64,000 bases of DNA from NCBI RefSeq assembly GCF_037969875.1, contig NZ_CP150218.1, positions 2,232,001 through 2,296,000 of the forward strand, in the 5' to 3' direction. Under the pieces are notes generated by a model. The model had not been told where the DNA came from. It did no database searches and saw nothing but the letters and a program-made list of their open reading frames with translations. Of the stretch, positions 26,570 to 37,000 are shown in pieces. Each line of letters starts with the position of its first letter. Position 1 is the stretch's first letter. This DNA is from Paenibacillus sp. FSL R7-0337 (lineage in GTDB: Bacteria; Bacillota; Bacilli; Paenibacillales; Paenibacillaceae). Both the position numbers and the translations under genes were made by a program.

Positions 26570-27390
26570 GAGGCCACCCACGTTATCCATTTTTTTCTGA
26601 AGAGGAACAGCAGCGCAAGGCCCACTGCAATCTTCAGTATTATTATAAGCGAGGTCCATTCCGGGAATCCTCCTCTGAGCCATAGCGCGTCCACCTCCGG
26701 CATCAGCCAGAGAGCCACACCAGCCCCAAGGTACACCCCTGAGACCCCGCTAACCTTGTGATACATCAACCAGCTCATCCAGATCATAAGCACACACAGC
26801 GGAAGCCAGAGCAGCTCCAGCTCCAGCAGAGAGGCGTCCGGCCGGACATGTCCGAAGAAGCCTGCATAGAGCAGAGCCCAGAAGGCATATCCGCAGAAAT
26901 GAAGCAGTCCGATACGCAGAAAAAAACCAAGCACACACCACAGCAGCCCGCAGGCCGCAATCAGCAGCGGTGTCCAAAAATCAGCATTCAGCTTATGCAG
27001 CTCAATCAGCCATAATCCGAATCCCAACGTTAAAATGCTGCCGATCCCCGCCAGCATCAGACTGATTGTCTTGTTGCGGTTCAGGTAAATCGCTGAATAT
27101 CCATAACAAATAATTAGGACGCTGAGCGCTGTAGCAAGTTGCAAAGGCCAGGGAAAAACGCTAAAATAAAGACTAATCAAGAAAATCAAGGAAATAATTC
27201 CAAAACCAAACAGCCAAATTTTGATGCTTCCCTGCTGGAGATTCCGTAACGATACCGGATTGCTGTCCTCCGTCTCTGCCTGATCATCATACAGGTTGGT
27301 CAGGAAGTCACAGTATTGCTCCGGCAGAAGCTTGCTTCTTCTCCAATATTGAATTTCTCTTAATATAGTATCACGTTTCTCCAGGTTCAA
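26566..27390 (-). CDS. Polytopic membrane protein, unknown
   Basis: 274 residues. A soluble N-terminus of about 50 residues (ILREIQYWRRSKLLPEQYCDFLTNLY) recalls the DUF2157 start. It is followed by about eight hydrophobic segments and a short basic end (FRKKWITWVAS). I do not recognise a function. It lies between sigA and trmK; its stop overlaps the trmK start by 4 nt, so it is likely expressed with trmK. In B. subtilis this position is occupied by other genes, so it is probably lineage-specific. Confidence 0.6.
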   Translation of the reverse strand: MNLEKRDTILREIQYWRRSKLLPEQYCDFLTNLYDDQAETEDSNPVSLRNLQQGSIKIWLFGFGIISLIFLISLYFSVFPWPLQLATALSVLIICYGYSAIYLNRNKTISLMLAGIGSILTLGFGLWLIELHKLNADFWTPLLIAACGLLWCVLGFFLRIGLLHFCGYAFWALLYAGFFGHVRPDASLLELELLWLPLCVLMIWMSWLMYHKVSGVSGVYLGAGVALWLMPEVDALWLRGGFPEWTSLIIILKIAVGLALLFLFRKKWITWVAS

Positions 27391-27480
27391 CCGGCATCCC
27401 TCTTTCCAGAACTTGCCTTCACTTCATTACAAGCTCCCGCACATGTCGGGGCTACAGCATTGGTGAATCCCCTTGACAAC

Positions 27481-27517
27481 ATAATAGGACCTCCTGCCAC
27501 CGTGCAGCAGAAGGTCC
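27481..27517 (-). terminator. Terminator of sigA
   Basis: On the minus strand GGACCTTCTGC pairs with GCAGGAGGTCC, then TATTATGTT. The T tract is interrupted, so termination may be partial. Confidence 0.65.
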
Positions 27518-27529
27518 CGGTTGTAAGGT

Positions 27530-28663
27530 CTATTCGAGGAAATCCTTCAGCCGCTTACTGCGGCTAGGGTGACGCAGCTTACGAAGCGCTTTGGCTTCGA
27601 TCTGGCGAATCCGCTCGCGGGTTACGCCGAACACCTTGCCCACTTCCTCAAGGGTTCTCGTCCGTCCGTCATCCAGTCCGAAGCGCAGGCGGAGCACATT
27701 CTCTTCACGCTCAGTCAGCGTGTCCAGCACATCCTCCAGCTGTTCCTTCAGCAGCTCATACGCCGCTGCATCGGCAGGCGCCAGCGCCTCCTGGTCCTCA
27801 ATGAAATCTCCCAGATGCGAATCATCTTCCTCACCGATTGGTGTTTCCAGCGATACCGGTTCCTGGGCAATCTTCATGATCTCTCTAACCTTCTCAACGG
27901 TAAGCTCCATCTCCGCTGCAATCTCTTCCGGCGATGGCTCGCGTCCCAGCTCCTGCAGCAATTGGCGGGAGACCCGGATCAGCTTGTTGATGGTTTCAAC
28001 CATATGCACCGGAATACGGATTGTACGCGCCTGGTCGGCAATCGCACGCGTAATCGCCTGACGAATCCACCAGGTCGCATAGGTACTGAACTTGAAGCCC
28101 TTATTATGGTCAAACTTCTCAACTGCCTTGATCAGACCCATGTTGCCTTCCTGAATCAGATCCAGGAACAGCATGCCGCGTCCGACATAACGCTTGGCGA
28201 TACTGACCACGAGCCGCAGGTTCGCTTCTGCCAGTCTCCGCTTCGCTTCCTCATCACCATTCTTGATTCGCATCGCCAGTTCTACTTCATCGTCAGCCGA
28301 TAACAGCGGCACGCGGCCGATTTCCTTCAAGTACATCCGGACGGGGTCGTTAATCTTGATACCCGGAGGCAGCGACAGATCATCGTCAAAGCTGAAGTCG
28401 TCACCTTCTTTGTCCTCATTGTCTTCGCTTGGACGAAGGCTGTTCACCTCTTCATCGTTCTCATTGACAACCTCGATCCCCAGATCGCTCAGCTGCTCGT
28501 AGAATTCCTCCATCTGCTCGGGGTCCTGATCGAATGGCGACAATTTCTCCATGATATCTTTGTAATTAAGTGATGATCTTTTCTTCCCGTGATCAATAAG
28601 CTGATCCTTAACCTGATCCAGAGTAAATTCCGCTTCCAGTTCAGTGTGCTGATCGTTCGCCAT
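27530..28663 (-). CDS. rpoD: RNA polymerase primary sigma factor SigA (RpoD)
   Basis: 377 residues. Region 1.1/1.2 is followed by an acidic linker, region 2 ([17 protein letters not shown]; 2.4 in [17 protein letters not shown]), region 3, and region 4.2 ([20 protein letters not shown]). It directs RNA polymerase to housekeeping promoters with TTGACA/TATAAT, the type found upstream of several genes in this window. It follows dnaG by 40 nt, the classic macromolecular synthesis operon. Confidence 0.97.
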   Translation of the reverse strand: MANDQHTELEAEFTLDQVKDQLIDHGKKRSSLNYKDIMEKLSPFDQDPEQMEEFYEQLSDLGIEVVNENDEEVNSLRPSEDNEDKEGDDFSFDDDLSLPPGIKINDPVRMYLKEIGRVPLLSADDEVELAMRIKNGDEEAKRRLAEANLRLVVSIAKRYVGRGMLFLDLIQEGNMGLIKAVEKFDHNKGFKFSTYATWWIRQAITRAIADQARTIRIPVHMVETINKLIRVSRQLLQELGREPSPEEIAAEMELTVEKVREIMKIAQEPVSLETPIGEEDDSHLGDFIEDQEALAPADAAAYELLKEQLEDVLDTLTEREENVLRLRFGLDDGRTRTLEEVGKVFGVTRERIRQIEAKALRKLRHPSRSKRLKDFLE

Positions 28664-28703
28664 AATTCGACTCCCTCCTCCCTAGGTACATCCTGTCAAC
28701 AGC

Positions 28704-30524
28704 TCATTGTCTCTCTAGGGCTAAAATTTCACTTGCTATTTGTGCTGCACGCAAAAAGTCACCGGATTTCTCCGCCTGAATCATCTCTTCACGCTTGGGT
28801 TCAATTTTGCGCTGCAGAGGATACTTCCGCACTTCACGAATACAATCGTCCAGAACCTGCGTATTCCAGTCCGGAGGGGTATCCATCATGGAGATGGCCG
28901 TTGCGGTCTTCTCCAGACGGTCGTCCTGAAGCGATGATAGAAACCGGCTGATGCCGGGTGGTTTGCCTTGCGCATAATAAGCATATAGATAAGCGGCGAT
29001 TGCCGCATGATCATCAATATTGAACTCTTCCCCGAGCCGTTCACCCACATAGGCCGCTGCTTCCGGGTCTTGAATCATTAAGGATAACAGGCGCCGTTCC
29101 GCAACATGGTAAGCAGGCAGCAACGTAGGTGTCTGCACTTGCCCTTTTTTATGCCTACCATTATTCCACCTATTGTCGTTATTATCCCCTTCGGGGTTGT
29201 TTTTTTGCATGGAGGCACGAAGTAAATTGCAATCCTGCTTCAGACTGTCATAGGACAGCTCAAGCTCGGAGGCGATTTCCCGCAAGTATACCTCCCGCTC
29301 CGTTGAAGAAGGGAGCCCGGCGATAATCTCCAGAGCCTCCTTGACATAGGCAATTTTGCCGTCTTCCTCTAGGAGTATATGGTTTTTTTTCAGATATATA
29401 AGCTTAAATTTGATGGAAGACACAGCAGAGTCAATCACCTGTTCCCTGAATCTGTCCCCGCCATGCCGGGAGATGAATTCATCCGGGTCGAGGCCGCTTG
29501 GAAGCAGTGCTACCTTGACCCGCAGTCCGCTGGCTTCCAGGATAGGAATGGCCTTAAGGGCGGCAGCTTGTCCAGCCTTATCTCCATCATAGGCAAGCAC
29601 GATCTCATCTCCAAGGCTCTTCATCAGGGCCACATGACCCTCAGTGAGCGAGGTTCCCATCGTGGCTACCCCGTTCTGTACACCTGCCTCCCACGCCGAA
29701 ATGACATCACCGTATCCCTCGAACAGGACGATTTGCCGCGTTTTGCGGATGGATGCTTTGGACTGGTGCAGATTGTACAGAATACGGCTTTTGTTGAATA
29801 ACCGGCTCTCGGGAGAGTTCAAATACTTCGGCTGCCCCTCCCCGAGAATGCGTCCGGCGAAGGCGATCGTCTTACCCATGCGGTTCGCAATCGGAAAAAT
29901 AACCCGGCCGCGGAAGCGGTCCAGATATCCTTTGCCTTCCCCTCTGGCAGACAATAGTCCGCCCTTCTCCATCTCGGCGAGATCGAAGCTGCGCTTCTCC
30001 AGAAACTGCAGCAGCGTATCCCAGCGGTCCGGCGCGTAGCCGATCTGGAACTGGTCAATCATTTTGTCGCTGAACCCCCGGGTTCTTAAGTAATCCATGG
30101 CGGCAGTGCCGTATTCCGTGTTCTTCAGCAAAAAATGATAAAACTTCGCCGATAATTCATACGCCTGAATCAGCCGGTCCCGCTCAGGATCGGGGGCAGC
30201 CAGCGCCCCGCCTCTCCCCTCAGGAACAGGGATATCACTCTCTTCCGCCATGATTCTGACTGCTTCGGGGAAGGATAATCCTTCGATTTCCATCCTGAAT
30301 TTGATGGCATTTCCGCCCATACCGCAGCCAAAACAATGAAAGACTCCCCGGTCAGGGGTTACAGTGAAGGAAGGGGACTTCTCCGAATGGAACGGGCAGA
30401 GGCCCCATAAATATTTACCCTGCTTGGACAAATGGACAACCTTGCTGACTGTATCGACAATATCATGCCGCGCCAGCACGTTCTCGATAACCTCTTCGGG
30501 AATAGGACCATGTCCGCTAGCCAC
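28704..30524 (-). CDS. dnaG: DNA primase DnaG
   Basis: About 606 residues. The N-terminal zinc ribbon has CPFHSEKSPSF and FHCFGCGMGGN. The TOPRIM catalytic core has FEGYGDVISAWEAG and AYDGDKAG. The C-terminal helicase-binding domain is shorter and divergent. It makes RNA primers at the replication fork. GTG at 30524 is preferred because AAGGTGG lies 5 nt upstream; an ATG at 30539 would add five residues but has no site. It sits between yqxD and sigA. Confidence 0.93.
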   Translation of the reverse strand: MASGHGPIPEEVIENVLARHDIVDTVSKVVHLSKQGKYLWGLCPFHSEKSPSFTVTPDRGVFHCFGCGMGGNAIKFRMEIEGLSFPEAVRIMAEESDIPVPEGRGGALAAPDPERDRLIQAYELSAKFYHFLLKNTEYGTAAMDYLRTRGFSDKMIDQFQIGYAPDRWDTLLQFLEKRSFDLAEMEKGGLLSARGEGKGYLDRFRGRVIFPIANRMGKTIAFAGRILGEGQPKYLNSPESRLFNKSRILYNLHQSKASIRKTRQIVLFEGYGDVISAWEAGVQNGVATMGTSLTEGHVALMKSLGDEIVLAYDGDKAGQAAALKAIPILEASGLRVKVALLPSGLDPDEFISRHGGDRFREQVIDSAVSSIKFKLIYLKKNHILLEEDGKIAYVKEALEIIAGLPSSTEREVYLREIASELELSYDSLKQDCNLLRASMQKNNPEGDNNDNRWNNGRHKKGQVQTPTLLPAYHVAERRLLSLMIQDPEAAAYVGERLGEEFNIDDHAAIAAYLYAYYAQGKPPGISRFLSSLQDDRLEKTATAISMMDTPPDWNTQVLDDCIREVRKYPLQRKIEPKREEMIQAEKSGDFLRAAQIASEILALERQ

Positions 30525-30564
30525 ATTAGCCACCTTCATCTCTTATACAGTTAAATATAATTCG

Positions 30565-31053
30565 CTATAGCTGGACATTCTCCTGCAAAATTGTTAAAAG
30601 TTTTGTCAGTTTATGTTGAAAAAGATTTTTTTCCTCTGCGGTAATCGCTTTGGGACCCTTGGAATAGTTCCCGCGCCTGCGTTCAACCGCCTTGGCATGC
30701 CTGCTCTCCAGCATAAAATCCATGGTAGAATTCTCATATTCCTGGCCCCGGTTCGAAAGAGCAAGGCAGCGTTTGCCCAGCGCCAGCGCCGCCAGTCCAT
30801 AATCCTGCGTAATTACGACATCTCCTGCAGAAATATGATTGGCGATATAGAGGTCGGCACTGTCTGCCCCGCGGTCCACCTGAACCACCGTAACGCCTTC
30901 TTCCGCCCGCAGCACATGATCATAGGAAGAGACCATCAGCACCGGAAGCCCGAACCTGCGCGCCACGGTAATAATCTCCTGCTTAACCGGACAAGCATCA
31001 CCGTCCACAACAATCTTCCTTAGCCGGGAAGTTCCCAAGTTCAGCCTCACCAA
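30565..31053 (-). CDS. yqxD: YaiI/YqxD family (DUF188) protein
   Basis: 162 residues. A PIN-like Rossmann-type fold starts KIVVDGDACPVKQEI and continues with acidic DRGADSADLYIANH, then VVITQDYGLAALAL and an Arg/Lys-rich tail (AVERRRGNY). The acidic residues fit a nuclease-like site, but no activity is established. It lies 40 nt upstream of dnaG, as in B. subtilis. Confidence 0.88.
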   Translation of the reverse strand: MVRLNLGTSRLRKIVVDGDACPVKQEIITVARRFGLPVLMVSSYDHVLRAEEGVTVVQVDRGADSADLYIANHISAGDVVITQDYGLAALALGKRCLALSNRGQEYENSTMDFMLESRHAKAVERRRGNYSKGPKAITAEEKNLFQHKLTKLLTILQENVQL

Positions 31054-31114
31054 ATTCCTGTGTAATATATATTACGCTCCCTATGGTCAAAAATCCTTCT
31101 TTCGTAAAGCATAA

Positions 31115-31156
31115 ATACGGAACGAATGTCAACTACGCATTGGCACCGTTCCGTAT
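31115..31156 (-). terminator. Candidate terminator of glyS
   Basis: A perfect 10-bp inverted repeat ATACGGAACG/CGTTCCGTAT. On the minus strand it is followed by TTATGCTTTACG, which is a poor T tract, so strength is uncertain. Confidence 0.55.
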
Positions 31157-31220
31157 ATTTATACCCTAAACCCTCGATCTATACCATAAAATCGCAAACA
31201 TTACTTAAAAGCTGCCTGAA

Positions 31221-33302
31221 CTACCACACCAGCTTGCCGAAATCAGCAAACAACTTGGAGTCGGTATGAATGCCAGCCAGCAGCGCCAGACGGGTCGAGC
31301 GGACGGCTTCGTCTTCGGCCATAACCATTACAGAATCGAAGAATCCGGTAACTGCTGCTTCAAGTCCCGACAGAATCTGCAGGGCTTCAGCGGCATGTCT
31401 GGAAGCAAGGGCTGCGCGGTAAGGCTCATGAATACTCTGCCAAGTCGCATACAGCTTCTGTTCCGCTTCTTCCTTAAGCAGGGCCGGGTCGATAATTACA
31501 CCTTCCGGAGCTTTGGCGGCCAGATTGCTGACACGGGTCAGTGAATCCACAGTGGTTTTGAAATCAGCCAGATCGGTTACAGCATTCATCAAAGCCAGAC
31601 TTCTGCTTACTACATCAACGATATCATCGAAGCCTGCCGCAAGCGCTGCATCCACAACATCATAGCGTACATTGTTGTCGGCTAACAGACGTTTGACACG
31701 CAGACCGAAGAACTCATACAGGGTTATACGCAGTTCAGGGGTGAAATGTTTCTCTGCACGGGAACTTCCATGTACTTCCAGTGCCGCTGCAAAAATCTCC
31801 TTCAGGCTTAGGCTCAGCTGATGCTCCAGCACGATCTGGACAATGCCTGCCGCCTGACGGCGCAGAGCATACGGGTCCTGGGAGCCGGTTGGAATAATTC
31901 CGATGGAGAAGCAGCCGACAATCGTATCGATTTTATCAGCAAGGCTGACTACAAGACCTGCCTGTGTAGAAGGAACGGCATCTCCGGCGAAGCGCGGCTG
32001 ATAGTGCTCGAAGACCGCTTTGGACACCTGCTCTGTTTCCCCGGCCTTACGGGCATAATCCTCACCCATCGTGCCTTGCAGTTCAGGGAATTCCCCTACC
32101 ATCTGGGTCACCAGATCGAATTTGCAAATATCCGCTGTACGGCTCACTTCCGCAGCTGCCTCTGAAGACAGCTCAAGCTTCACAGCCAAGCGGTCAGCGA
32201 TGGCACGGATACGGCGCACTTTGTCCCCTACACTGCCCAGCTCTTCATGGTAGACGATATTCTCCAGCTTGGCCAGAGCATCGTTAATCTGTAGCTTCTG
32301 GTCTTCTTCATAAAAGAATTTGGCATCCGACAAGCGGGCGCGCAGCACCTTCTCGTTCCCCTTGGCGATGACATCCAGCGATACCGCGTTCCCGTTACGT
32401 ACCGTTACGAAGAACGGCAACAGCTTGCCGTCTTCACCAAACACCGGGAAGTAACGCTGATGCTCACGCATCGAGGTGATCAGCACCTCCTGCGGAATAT
32501 TCAGGAAGGCCGGATCAAAGGTACCGAACAGCACAGTCGGCGTCTCTACCAGGAACAGGACCTCTTCCAGCAGATCCTCCTTGATCGCAATCTTCCAGTT
32601 CTTCTCTTCCGCAAGCTTATGAATACCGCTTAGAATCAGTTCTTCGCGCTCCTTCACATCCACCAGCACATGCTGGCTGCGCAGGGCTTCAACGTATGCA
32701 GCAGGCTCCGTAATCACAGCCTCTTCACCAAGGAAACGGTGGCCACGGCTCACATTGCCAGCCTTGACTCCGGTAATCGAAAGGTCAATGATCTCTTGGC
32801 CAAAGAGAGCCACCATCCAGCGGATCGGACGCACGAACTTGAAATCATAAGCGCCCCAACGCATATTTTTCGGGAAGGTCATGCTGCTGACAATGCCAGC
32901 CAAGCCTTCAGAGAGAAGTGAGGCTGTCTCAATGCCGGTGCTGCTCTTGGTCACATAGATGTATTCAACTCCTGCCAGTTCCTTGAACGTGAATTGCTCC
33001 GGCGTGGCTCCTTGACTGCGGGCAAAGCCCAGTGCAGCCTTGCTCCATTCGCCGCTGGCATCCAGTGCGATTTTGCGTGACGGTCCTTTAACCTCTTCGC
33101 TTACATCCTCCTGCCGCTCAGCGGCATCCTTCACCAGTACGGCAAGGCGGCGCGGTGTTGCATATGCACTGACGCCCTGATGACTGATCCGTGAGGCCTC
33201 CAGCCATTTCGCCGTTCTGTCCTTCAGTTGCTCCATCGCCGCCCGGATAAAGCGTGCAGGGATTTCCTCCAGACCGATCTCGAACAGAATATCCTTAGAC
33301 AT
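31221..33302 (-). CDS. glyS: Glycyl-tRNA synthetase beta subunit
   Basis: About 693 residues, the usual length. The N-terminal [20 protein letters not shown] and RGHRFLG are family signatures. The HD-like and anticodon-binding C-terminal domains follow, with [26 protein letters not shown] conserved. With GlyQ it forms the alpha2beta2 enzyme charging tRNA-Gly. The start at 33302 overlaps the glyQ end by 8 nt and has AAGGTG 6 nt upstream. Confidence 0.96.
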   Translation of the reverse strand: MSKDILFEIGLEEIPARFIRAAMEQLKDRTAKWLEASRISHQGVSAYATPRRLAVLVKDAAERQEDVSEEVKGPSRKIALDASGEWSKAALGFARSQGATPEQFTFKELAGVEYIYVTKSSTGIETASLLSEGLAGIVSSMTFPKNMRWGAYDFKFVRPIRWMVALFGQEIIDLSITGVKAGNVSRGHRFLGEEAVITEPAAYVEALRSQHVLVDVKEREELILSGIHKLAEEKNWKIAIKEDLLEEVLFLVETPTVLFGTFDPAFLNIPQEVLITSMREHQRYFPVFGEDGKLLPFFVTVRNGNAVSLDVIAKGNEKVLRARLSDAKFFYEEDQKLQINDALAKLENIVYHEELGSVGDKVRRIRAIADRLAVKLELSSEAAAEVSRTADICKFDLVTQMVGEFPELQGTMGEDYARKAGETEQVSKAVFEHYQPRFAGDAVPSTQAGLVVSLADKIDTIVGCFSIGIIPTGSQDPYALRRQAAGIVQIVLEHQLSLSLKEIFAAALEVHGSSRAEKHFTPELRITLYEFFGLRVKRLLADNNVRYDVVDAALAAGFDDIVDVVSRSLALMNAVTDLADFKTTVDSLTRVSNLAAKAPEGVIIDPALLKEEAEQKLYATWQSIHEPYRAALASRHAAEALQILSGLEAAVTGFFDSVMVMAEDEAVRSTRLALLAGIHTDSKLFADFGKLVW

Positions 33303-34182
33303 GGTCAGCACCTTCTTTCTTCAGCAGCGGGAAGCCCAGCTTCTCGCGTTCCTCCAGATATGTCGCCGCTACGGTGCGGGCCAAGTTGCGTACTCTCGTA
33401 ATGAAGCCTGTGCGTTCCGTTACGCTGATCGCGCCGCGCGCATCCAGCAGGTTGAAGGTATGCGAGCATTTCAGCACGTAATCATAAGCCGGGAAAACCA
33501 AATGATTCTCCATCGCCCGGCGTGCTTCCTCTTCATAGGTGTTGAACAGGGTGAACAGCATTTTGACATCCGAGACTTCAAACGTGTAGGTGGAATGCTC
33601 AACTTCGGGCTGATGGAATACATCTCCGTACGTCATGCCGTCTACCCACTCCAGGTCAAAGACATTTTCCTTATCCTGAATATAGGAGGCCAGACGCTCC
33701 ATCCCGTAAGTAATCTCCACCGCTACCGGACTTGCTTCAATTCCACCAACCTGCTGGAAGTACGTGAACTGGGTAATTTCCATACCGTCCAGCCACACTT
33801 CCCATCCGAGACCCGCACAGCCCAGGGACGGATTCTCCCAGTTGTCTTCGACAAACCGCACATCATGCAGCAGGGGATCTACGCCCAGTGCCTTCAGGCT
33901 GTCCAAGTACAGCTCTTGAATATTGTCCGGGGACGGCTTAATGATCACCTGGAATTGGTGATGCTGATACAGGCGGTTAGGGTTCTCCCCGTAACGGCCA
34001 TCGGACGGACGGCGTGAAGGCTCCACATAGGCAACCTTCCACGGCTCCGGACCCAGGGAACGCAAAAAAGTCATAGGGTTCATCGTGCCCGCCCCTTTTT
34101 CCGTATCATACGGCTGGACGAGAATACAGTTCTGGGCGGCCCAGAATTGCTGCAGGGTCAGAATCATCTGCTGAAAGTTCAT
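33295..34182 (-). CDS. glyQ: Glycyl-tRNA synthetase alpha subunit
   Basis: 295 residues, the family length. It starts [19 protein letters not shown] and has the class II core motifs [19 protein letters not shown] and [18 protein letters not shown]. The start at 34182 (AAGGAG 9 nt upstream) is certain from homology; the longer frame runs into the T-box leader. It is controlled by the T-box leader and co-transcribed with glyS. Confidence 0.97.
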   Translation of the reverse strand: MNFQQMILTLQQFWAAQNCILVQPYDTEKGAGTMNPMTFLRSLGPEPWKVAYVEPSRRPSDGRYGENPNRLYQHHQFQVIIKPSPDNIQELYLDSLKALGVDPLLHDVRFVEDNWENPSLGCAGLGWEVWLDGMEITQFTYFQQVGGIEASPVAVEITYGMERLASYIQDKENVFDLEWVDGMTYGDVFHQPEVEHSTYTFEVSDVKMLFTLFNTYEEEARRAMENHLVFPAYDYVLKCSHTFNLLDARGAISVTERTGFITRVRNLARTVAATYLEEREKLGFPLLKKEGADHV

Positions 34183-34324
34183 AACTACCGGCTCCTTCGC
34201 TTTACAAGTGTGGTACTGCCTCATGCTTATGACTGGCTCTTGCTGCTGCGCGATGGAGGCGGCACCAGCTTCTATGTACCTGCGGTCTATGATGGAAGAA
34301 GAATGTCCCCCACAGCCACAAGCC

Positions 34325-34374
34325 AAAAAGCTCCCGCCCCCATGCCTGATGAACAGACATAGGGACGAGAGCTC
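34325..34374 (-). terminator. T-box attenuator terminator
   Basis: On the minus strand GAGCTCTCGTCCCTATG pairs with CATGGGGGCGGGAGC, followed by TTTTTGG. It lies just after the T-box sequence and is the default stop when tRNA-Gly is charged. Confidence 0.88.
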
Positions 34375-34563
34375 AAATATGTTCTCCCGCGGTTCCACCC
34401 TACTTGATTACGCAAAAATCACGAAATCCACTTTTCATGCTGCCGCTTCCGTACTCCCGGGTGCCCTGTTCATGAACGTCGTCCCGCCAGGCTTCCACTA
34501 CCCCCGGCTCGCTGCTGCGACAATACCGCCCACTACTTTCCCGATCCACGCACTCTCTCCAGT
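34325..34563 (-). promoter_or_regulatory. T-box riboswitch, glycine
   Basis: Leader of glyQS. Stem I starts GAGAGAGTGCG (to 34563). The specifier GGC followed by A is at 34463-34465. The T-box AGGGTGGAACCGCGG is at 34387-34401. Uncharged tRNA-Gly would pair at the T-box and favour the antiterminator, letting transcription continue into glyQ. Confidence 0.93.
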
Positions 34564-34604
34564 TCTGGAGCAAACACGGCAATCTTATAAAAGAAACTGA
34601 ACTT

Positions 34605-34633
34605 ATAGTAACGGATAATTTGCGATTCGTCAA
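34605..34633 (-). promoter_or_regulatory. glyQS promoter
   Basis: On the minus strand TTGACG, a 17-nt spacer, then TACTAT. The -35 box overlaps the recO stop codon (34630-34632). Transcription starts near 34598, at the foot of the T-box leader. Confidence 0.75.
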
Positions 34634-35385
34634 ATATTGTATTTATCGAGCTGGTCCAGGAAGCTCTGGGACTTCAGTCTGAGCCCCAACTGCATATCCA
34701 TGAATCCCCGCATGACGGTCTTCAGCTCCGCACGGGTCTCCGGCTTCACATCAACATTTCCCAGCCTGGTCAGATCCAGCGCCGCGAAGATCCGCAGCAG
34801 CTTCAAGGCACGCGGGGAAATCTCCATGGCCGGCGGATCGTTATGCCGGCAGCTGCGGCAGAGAACTCCCCCCAGACGGGGACTGATTCTGAGCTCCTCA
34901 TCCGGCTTGTCCTTGCCGCAGACGATACAGGAGTCGAGCTGAGGCCCGTAACCCGCAGCCTGCAGTACCTTCATTTCAAATACATTATTGATAATGCCGG
35001 GCTCTTTGTCTTCCTCCAGTGCATTCAGGCAGGCGGTTAGCTGGCGGTACCAGAAGCTGCCAGTCTCTTCATCATGCAGTACCCGGTCCAGCAGCTCGCA
35101 GGCATACGATGCATACGCCGCCTTGACCAGATCCTCACGTAGCGGATGATGGGACTTCGTGATCTCTCCGGCATTGAGTGTTCCCAGTCCACCGTTGTTG
35201 CGGAAGAACACGAACTCACCTGTTGTGAACAACTGGATCAGGGCAGCATGACGGCTTTTGACCTTCTTGGCGCCCCGCACCAGAACCCCTACTTTACCGG
35301 CGTTCTCGGTGCAAAGCGTAATAATGGCGTTCCCTTCACCGTAGTCCATGCTGCGGATGACGATCCCTTCCACCCTGTATAGCAT
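34630..35385 (-). CDS. recO: DNA repair protein RecO
   Basis: About 251 residues. The N-terminal OB fold (LYRVEGIVIRSMDYGEGNAI) is followed by a helical domain and a zinc finger with CIVCGKDK and LCRSCRHND. It helps load RecA on SSB-coated single-stranded DNA in the RecFOR pathway. The start at 35385 follows GGGGGAAG; six extra codons to 35403 lack a site. It lies downstream of era and yqzL, as in Bacillus. Confidence 0.94.
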   Translation of the reverse strand: MLYRVEGIVIRSMDYGEGNAIITLCTENAGKVGVLVRGAKKVKSRHAALIQLFTTGEFVFFRNNGGLGTLNAGEITKSHHPLREDLVKAAYASYACELLDRVLHDEETGSFWYRQLTACLNALEEDKEPGIINNVFEMKVLQAAGYGPQLDSCIVCGKDKPDEELRISPRLGGVLCRSCRHNDPPAMEISPRALKLLRIFAALDLTRLGNVDVKPETRAELKTVMRGFMDMQLGLRLKSQSFLDQLDKYNI

Positions 35386-35421
35386 GCCTCTTCCCCCAAC
35401 CACTCGGCAAGCAACCAGTTC

Positions 35422-35565
35422 TTATTGTGCTTCTTCATCGATAGCCATCTCTTCCTCCGCCGGCAGCGTTCCGCTGCCCTCGGGCGAATCCCCAGCTTCC
35501 CTGTACAGCAAATACGCATCGAGATCTCCAGTCATTGCAAAATACTTCCACGAAAAATTCCGCAT
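35422..35565 (-). CDS. yqzL: YqzL family small protein
   Basis: 47-residue protein that starts MRNFSWKYFAMTGDLDAYLL and ends in an acidic tail (AEEEMAIDEEAQ). It matches YqzL, a tiny protein lying between era and recO in Bacillales. AAAGGAT lies 8 nt upstream of the ATG. An overlapping longer frame (35435-35653) is not conserved-looking. Its function is unknown. Confidence 0.85.
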   Translation of the reverse strand: MRNFSWKYFAMTGDLDAYLLYREAGDSPEGSGTLPAEEEMAIDEEAQ

Positions 35566-35675
35566 TCGTATTCATCCTTTCTTCGGAAACACGATGTCTC
35601 TTCAGATGTAGGATGTGCGATGTCCCAGGATCTATCCGTGCAATTCCTGCCAAGTAGAGGCGGCTTGAGAGGTGA

Positions 35676-36566
35676 TCATTCTTTATGGAAGCCCAAATCC
35701 CGCAGGACGCGGTCCTGGTTACGCCAGTCTTTTTTCACCTTCACCCATAATTCCAGGAAAATCTTCGAGCCCAGCAGATTCTCAATATCCGTCCGCGCAC
35801 GGCGTCCGACTTCCTTCAGCAGCGCTCCCTGCTTACCGATAATAATTCCCTTCTGGGAATCGCGCTCGACAAAAATAACCGCCGAAATATGCACAACCCC
35901 ATTGGGTTCCACGCTCATATCCTCAATCGCCACTGCGATGGAATGCGGCACCTCTTCACGGGTCAGATGCAGAATCTTCTCGCGGATCAGCTCCGCGCAG
36001 ACGAACTGCTCGGGGTGATCGGTAATCTGATCGTCCGGATAATACTGCGGGCCTTCCGGCAGATATTTCTGCACCTGCTCCAGCAGCGTGTTGACATTAT
36101 TGCCCATCTTGGCTGAGATCGGCACGATCTCGGCGAACGTATGCAGCTTGTTATACTCCGTAATCATCGGCAGCAGCGCTTCCGGCTCAATCTTGTCAAT
36201 CTTGTTCATGACCAGAATGACCGGAGTCTTAATGCTGCCAAGCTGTTCCGCGATAAAACGGTCTCCTCCGCCCATTCCCTCAGATGCATCCACCAGGAAC
36301 AAGACCGCTTCCACTTCATGCAGCGTGCTCATCGCGGTCTGATTCATGTAATCGCCGAGCTTGGACTGTCTTTTATGGATACCCGGGGTGTCCAGGAATA
36401 CAATCTGTGAGTTATTCGCCGTGTATACTCCGTGAATCTTATTCCGTGTGGTCTGCGGCTTGTCCGACATAATGGCAATCTTCTGGCCGATTACCTGGTT
36501 CATGAGTGTTGATTTGCCTACGTTTGGTCTGCCGATAATGGCGACAAACCCTGATTTGAATTTCAT
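35676..36566 (-). CDS. era: GTPase Era
   Basis: 296 residues. The GTPase domain has GRPNVGKST, the effector loop [14 protein letters not shown] and NKID. The C-terminal KH domain contains [18 protein letters not shown]. It binds 16S rRNA near the 3' end and is needed for 30S maturation, in partnership with YbeY encoded upstream. AGGAAGGAAG precedes the ATG. In Bacillus era directly follows cdd, whereas here a repeat-rich 665-bp gap separates them. Confidence 0.97.
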   Translation of the reverse strand: MKFKSGFVAIIGRPNVGKSTLMNQVIGQKIAIMSDKPQTTRNKIHGVYTANNSQIVFLDTPGIHKRQSKLGDYMNQTAMSTLHEVEAVLFLVDASEGMGGGDRFIAEQLGSIKTPVILVMNKIDKIEPEALLPMITEYNKLHTFAEIVPISAKMGNNVNTLLEQVQKYLPEGPQYYPDDQITDHPEQFVCAELIREKILHLTREEVPHSIAVAIEDMSVEPNGVVHISAVIFVERDSQKGIIIGKQGALLKEVGRRARTDIENLLGSKIFLELWVKVKKDWRNQDRVLRDLGFHKE

Positions 36567-36625
36567 ATGATCTTCCTTCCTAATGGGTCTAACAACTTGG
36601 TCAAAAGCTTTTCGATCCCCCTAAA

Positions 36626-36645
36626 TCCCCCTTCGCCAAGGGGGA
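36626..36645. repeat. Hairpin, 8-bp perfect stem
   Basis: TCCCCCTT pairs with AAGGGGGA around a CGCC loop. It lies upstream of era. No T tract follows on either strand, so it is not a simple terminator. Confidence 0.7.
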
Positions 36646-36715
36646 CCCCAAGGGCCCCGGCCCTCTGGACACCCGGAACTGGCGTGGGCGCACCGTTTGG
36701 CGCGTTAAGTAACTG

Positions 36716-36854
36716 TGGAGCATGAGCGCTTACCGTTCCCTGCGGGAACACGCTTGACTGCGGCGCGGTTGATTGGCGGTTGGCTGGCGTTTCATGCGGA
36801 GCAGGAACTTTGGAGCATGAGCGCTTGCCGTTCCCTGCGGGAACACGCTTAACT
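36716..36854. repeat. 44-nt direct repeat, two copies, each with a hairpin
   Basis: Copies at 36716-36759 and 36811-36854 (95 bp apart) differ at two positions. Each contains the palindrome GTTCCC-TGC-GGGAAC. Confidence 0.85.
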
Positions 36855-36920
36855 ACGAAGCGGGAAAGACTAGTTTGTTGAATTCCGAATCCTGCGCATG
36901 CCCACCCGCAACAACTAGCC

Positions 36921-36998
36921 CACACGCACACGCACACGCACACGCACACGCACACGCACACGCACACGCACACGCACACGCACACGCACACGCACACG
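36921..36998. repeat. Hexanucleotide microsatellite (CACACG)13
   Basis: Thirteen perfect tandem copies, 78 bp. The alternating purine-pyrimidine tract could adopt Z-DNA. Confidence 0.97.
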
Positions 36999-37000
36999 CT

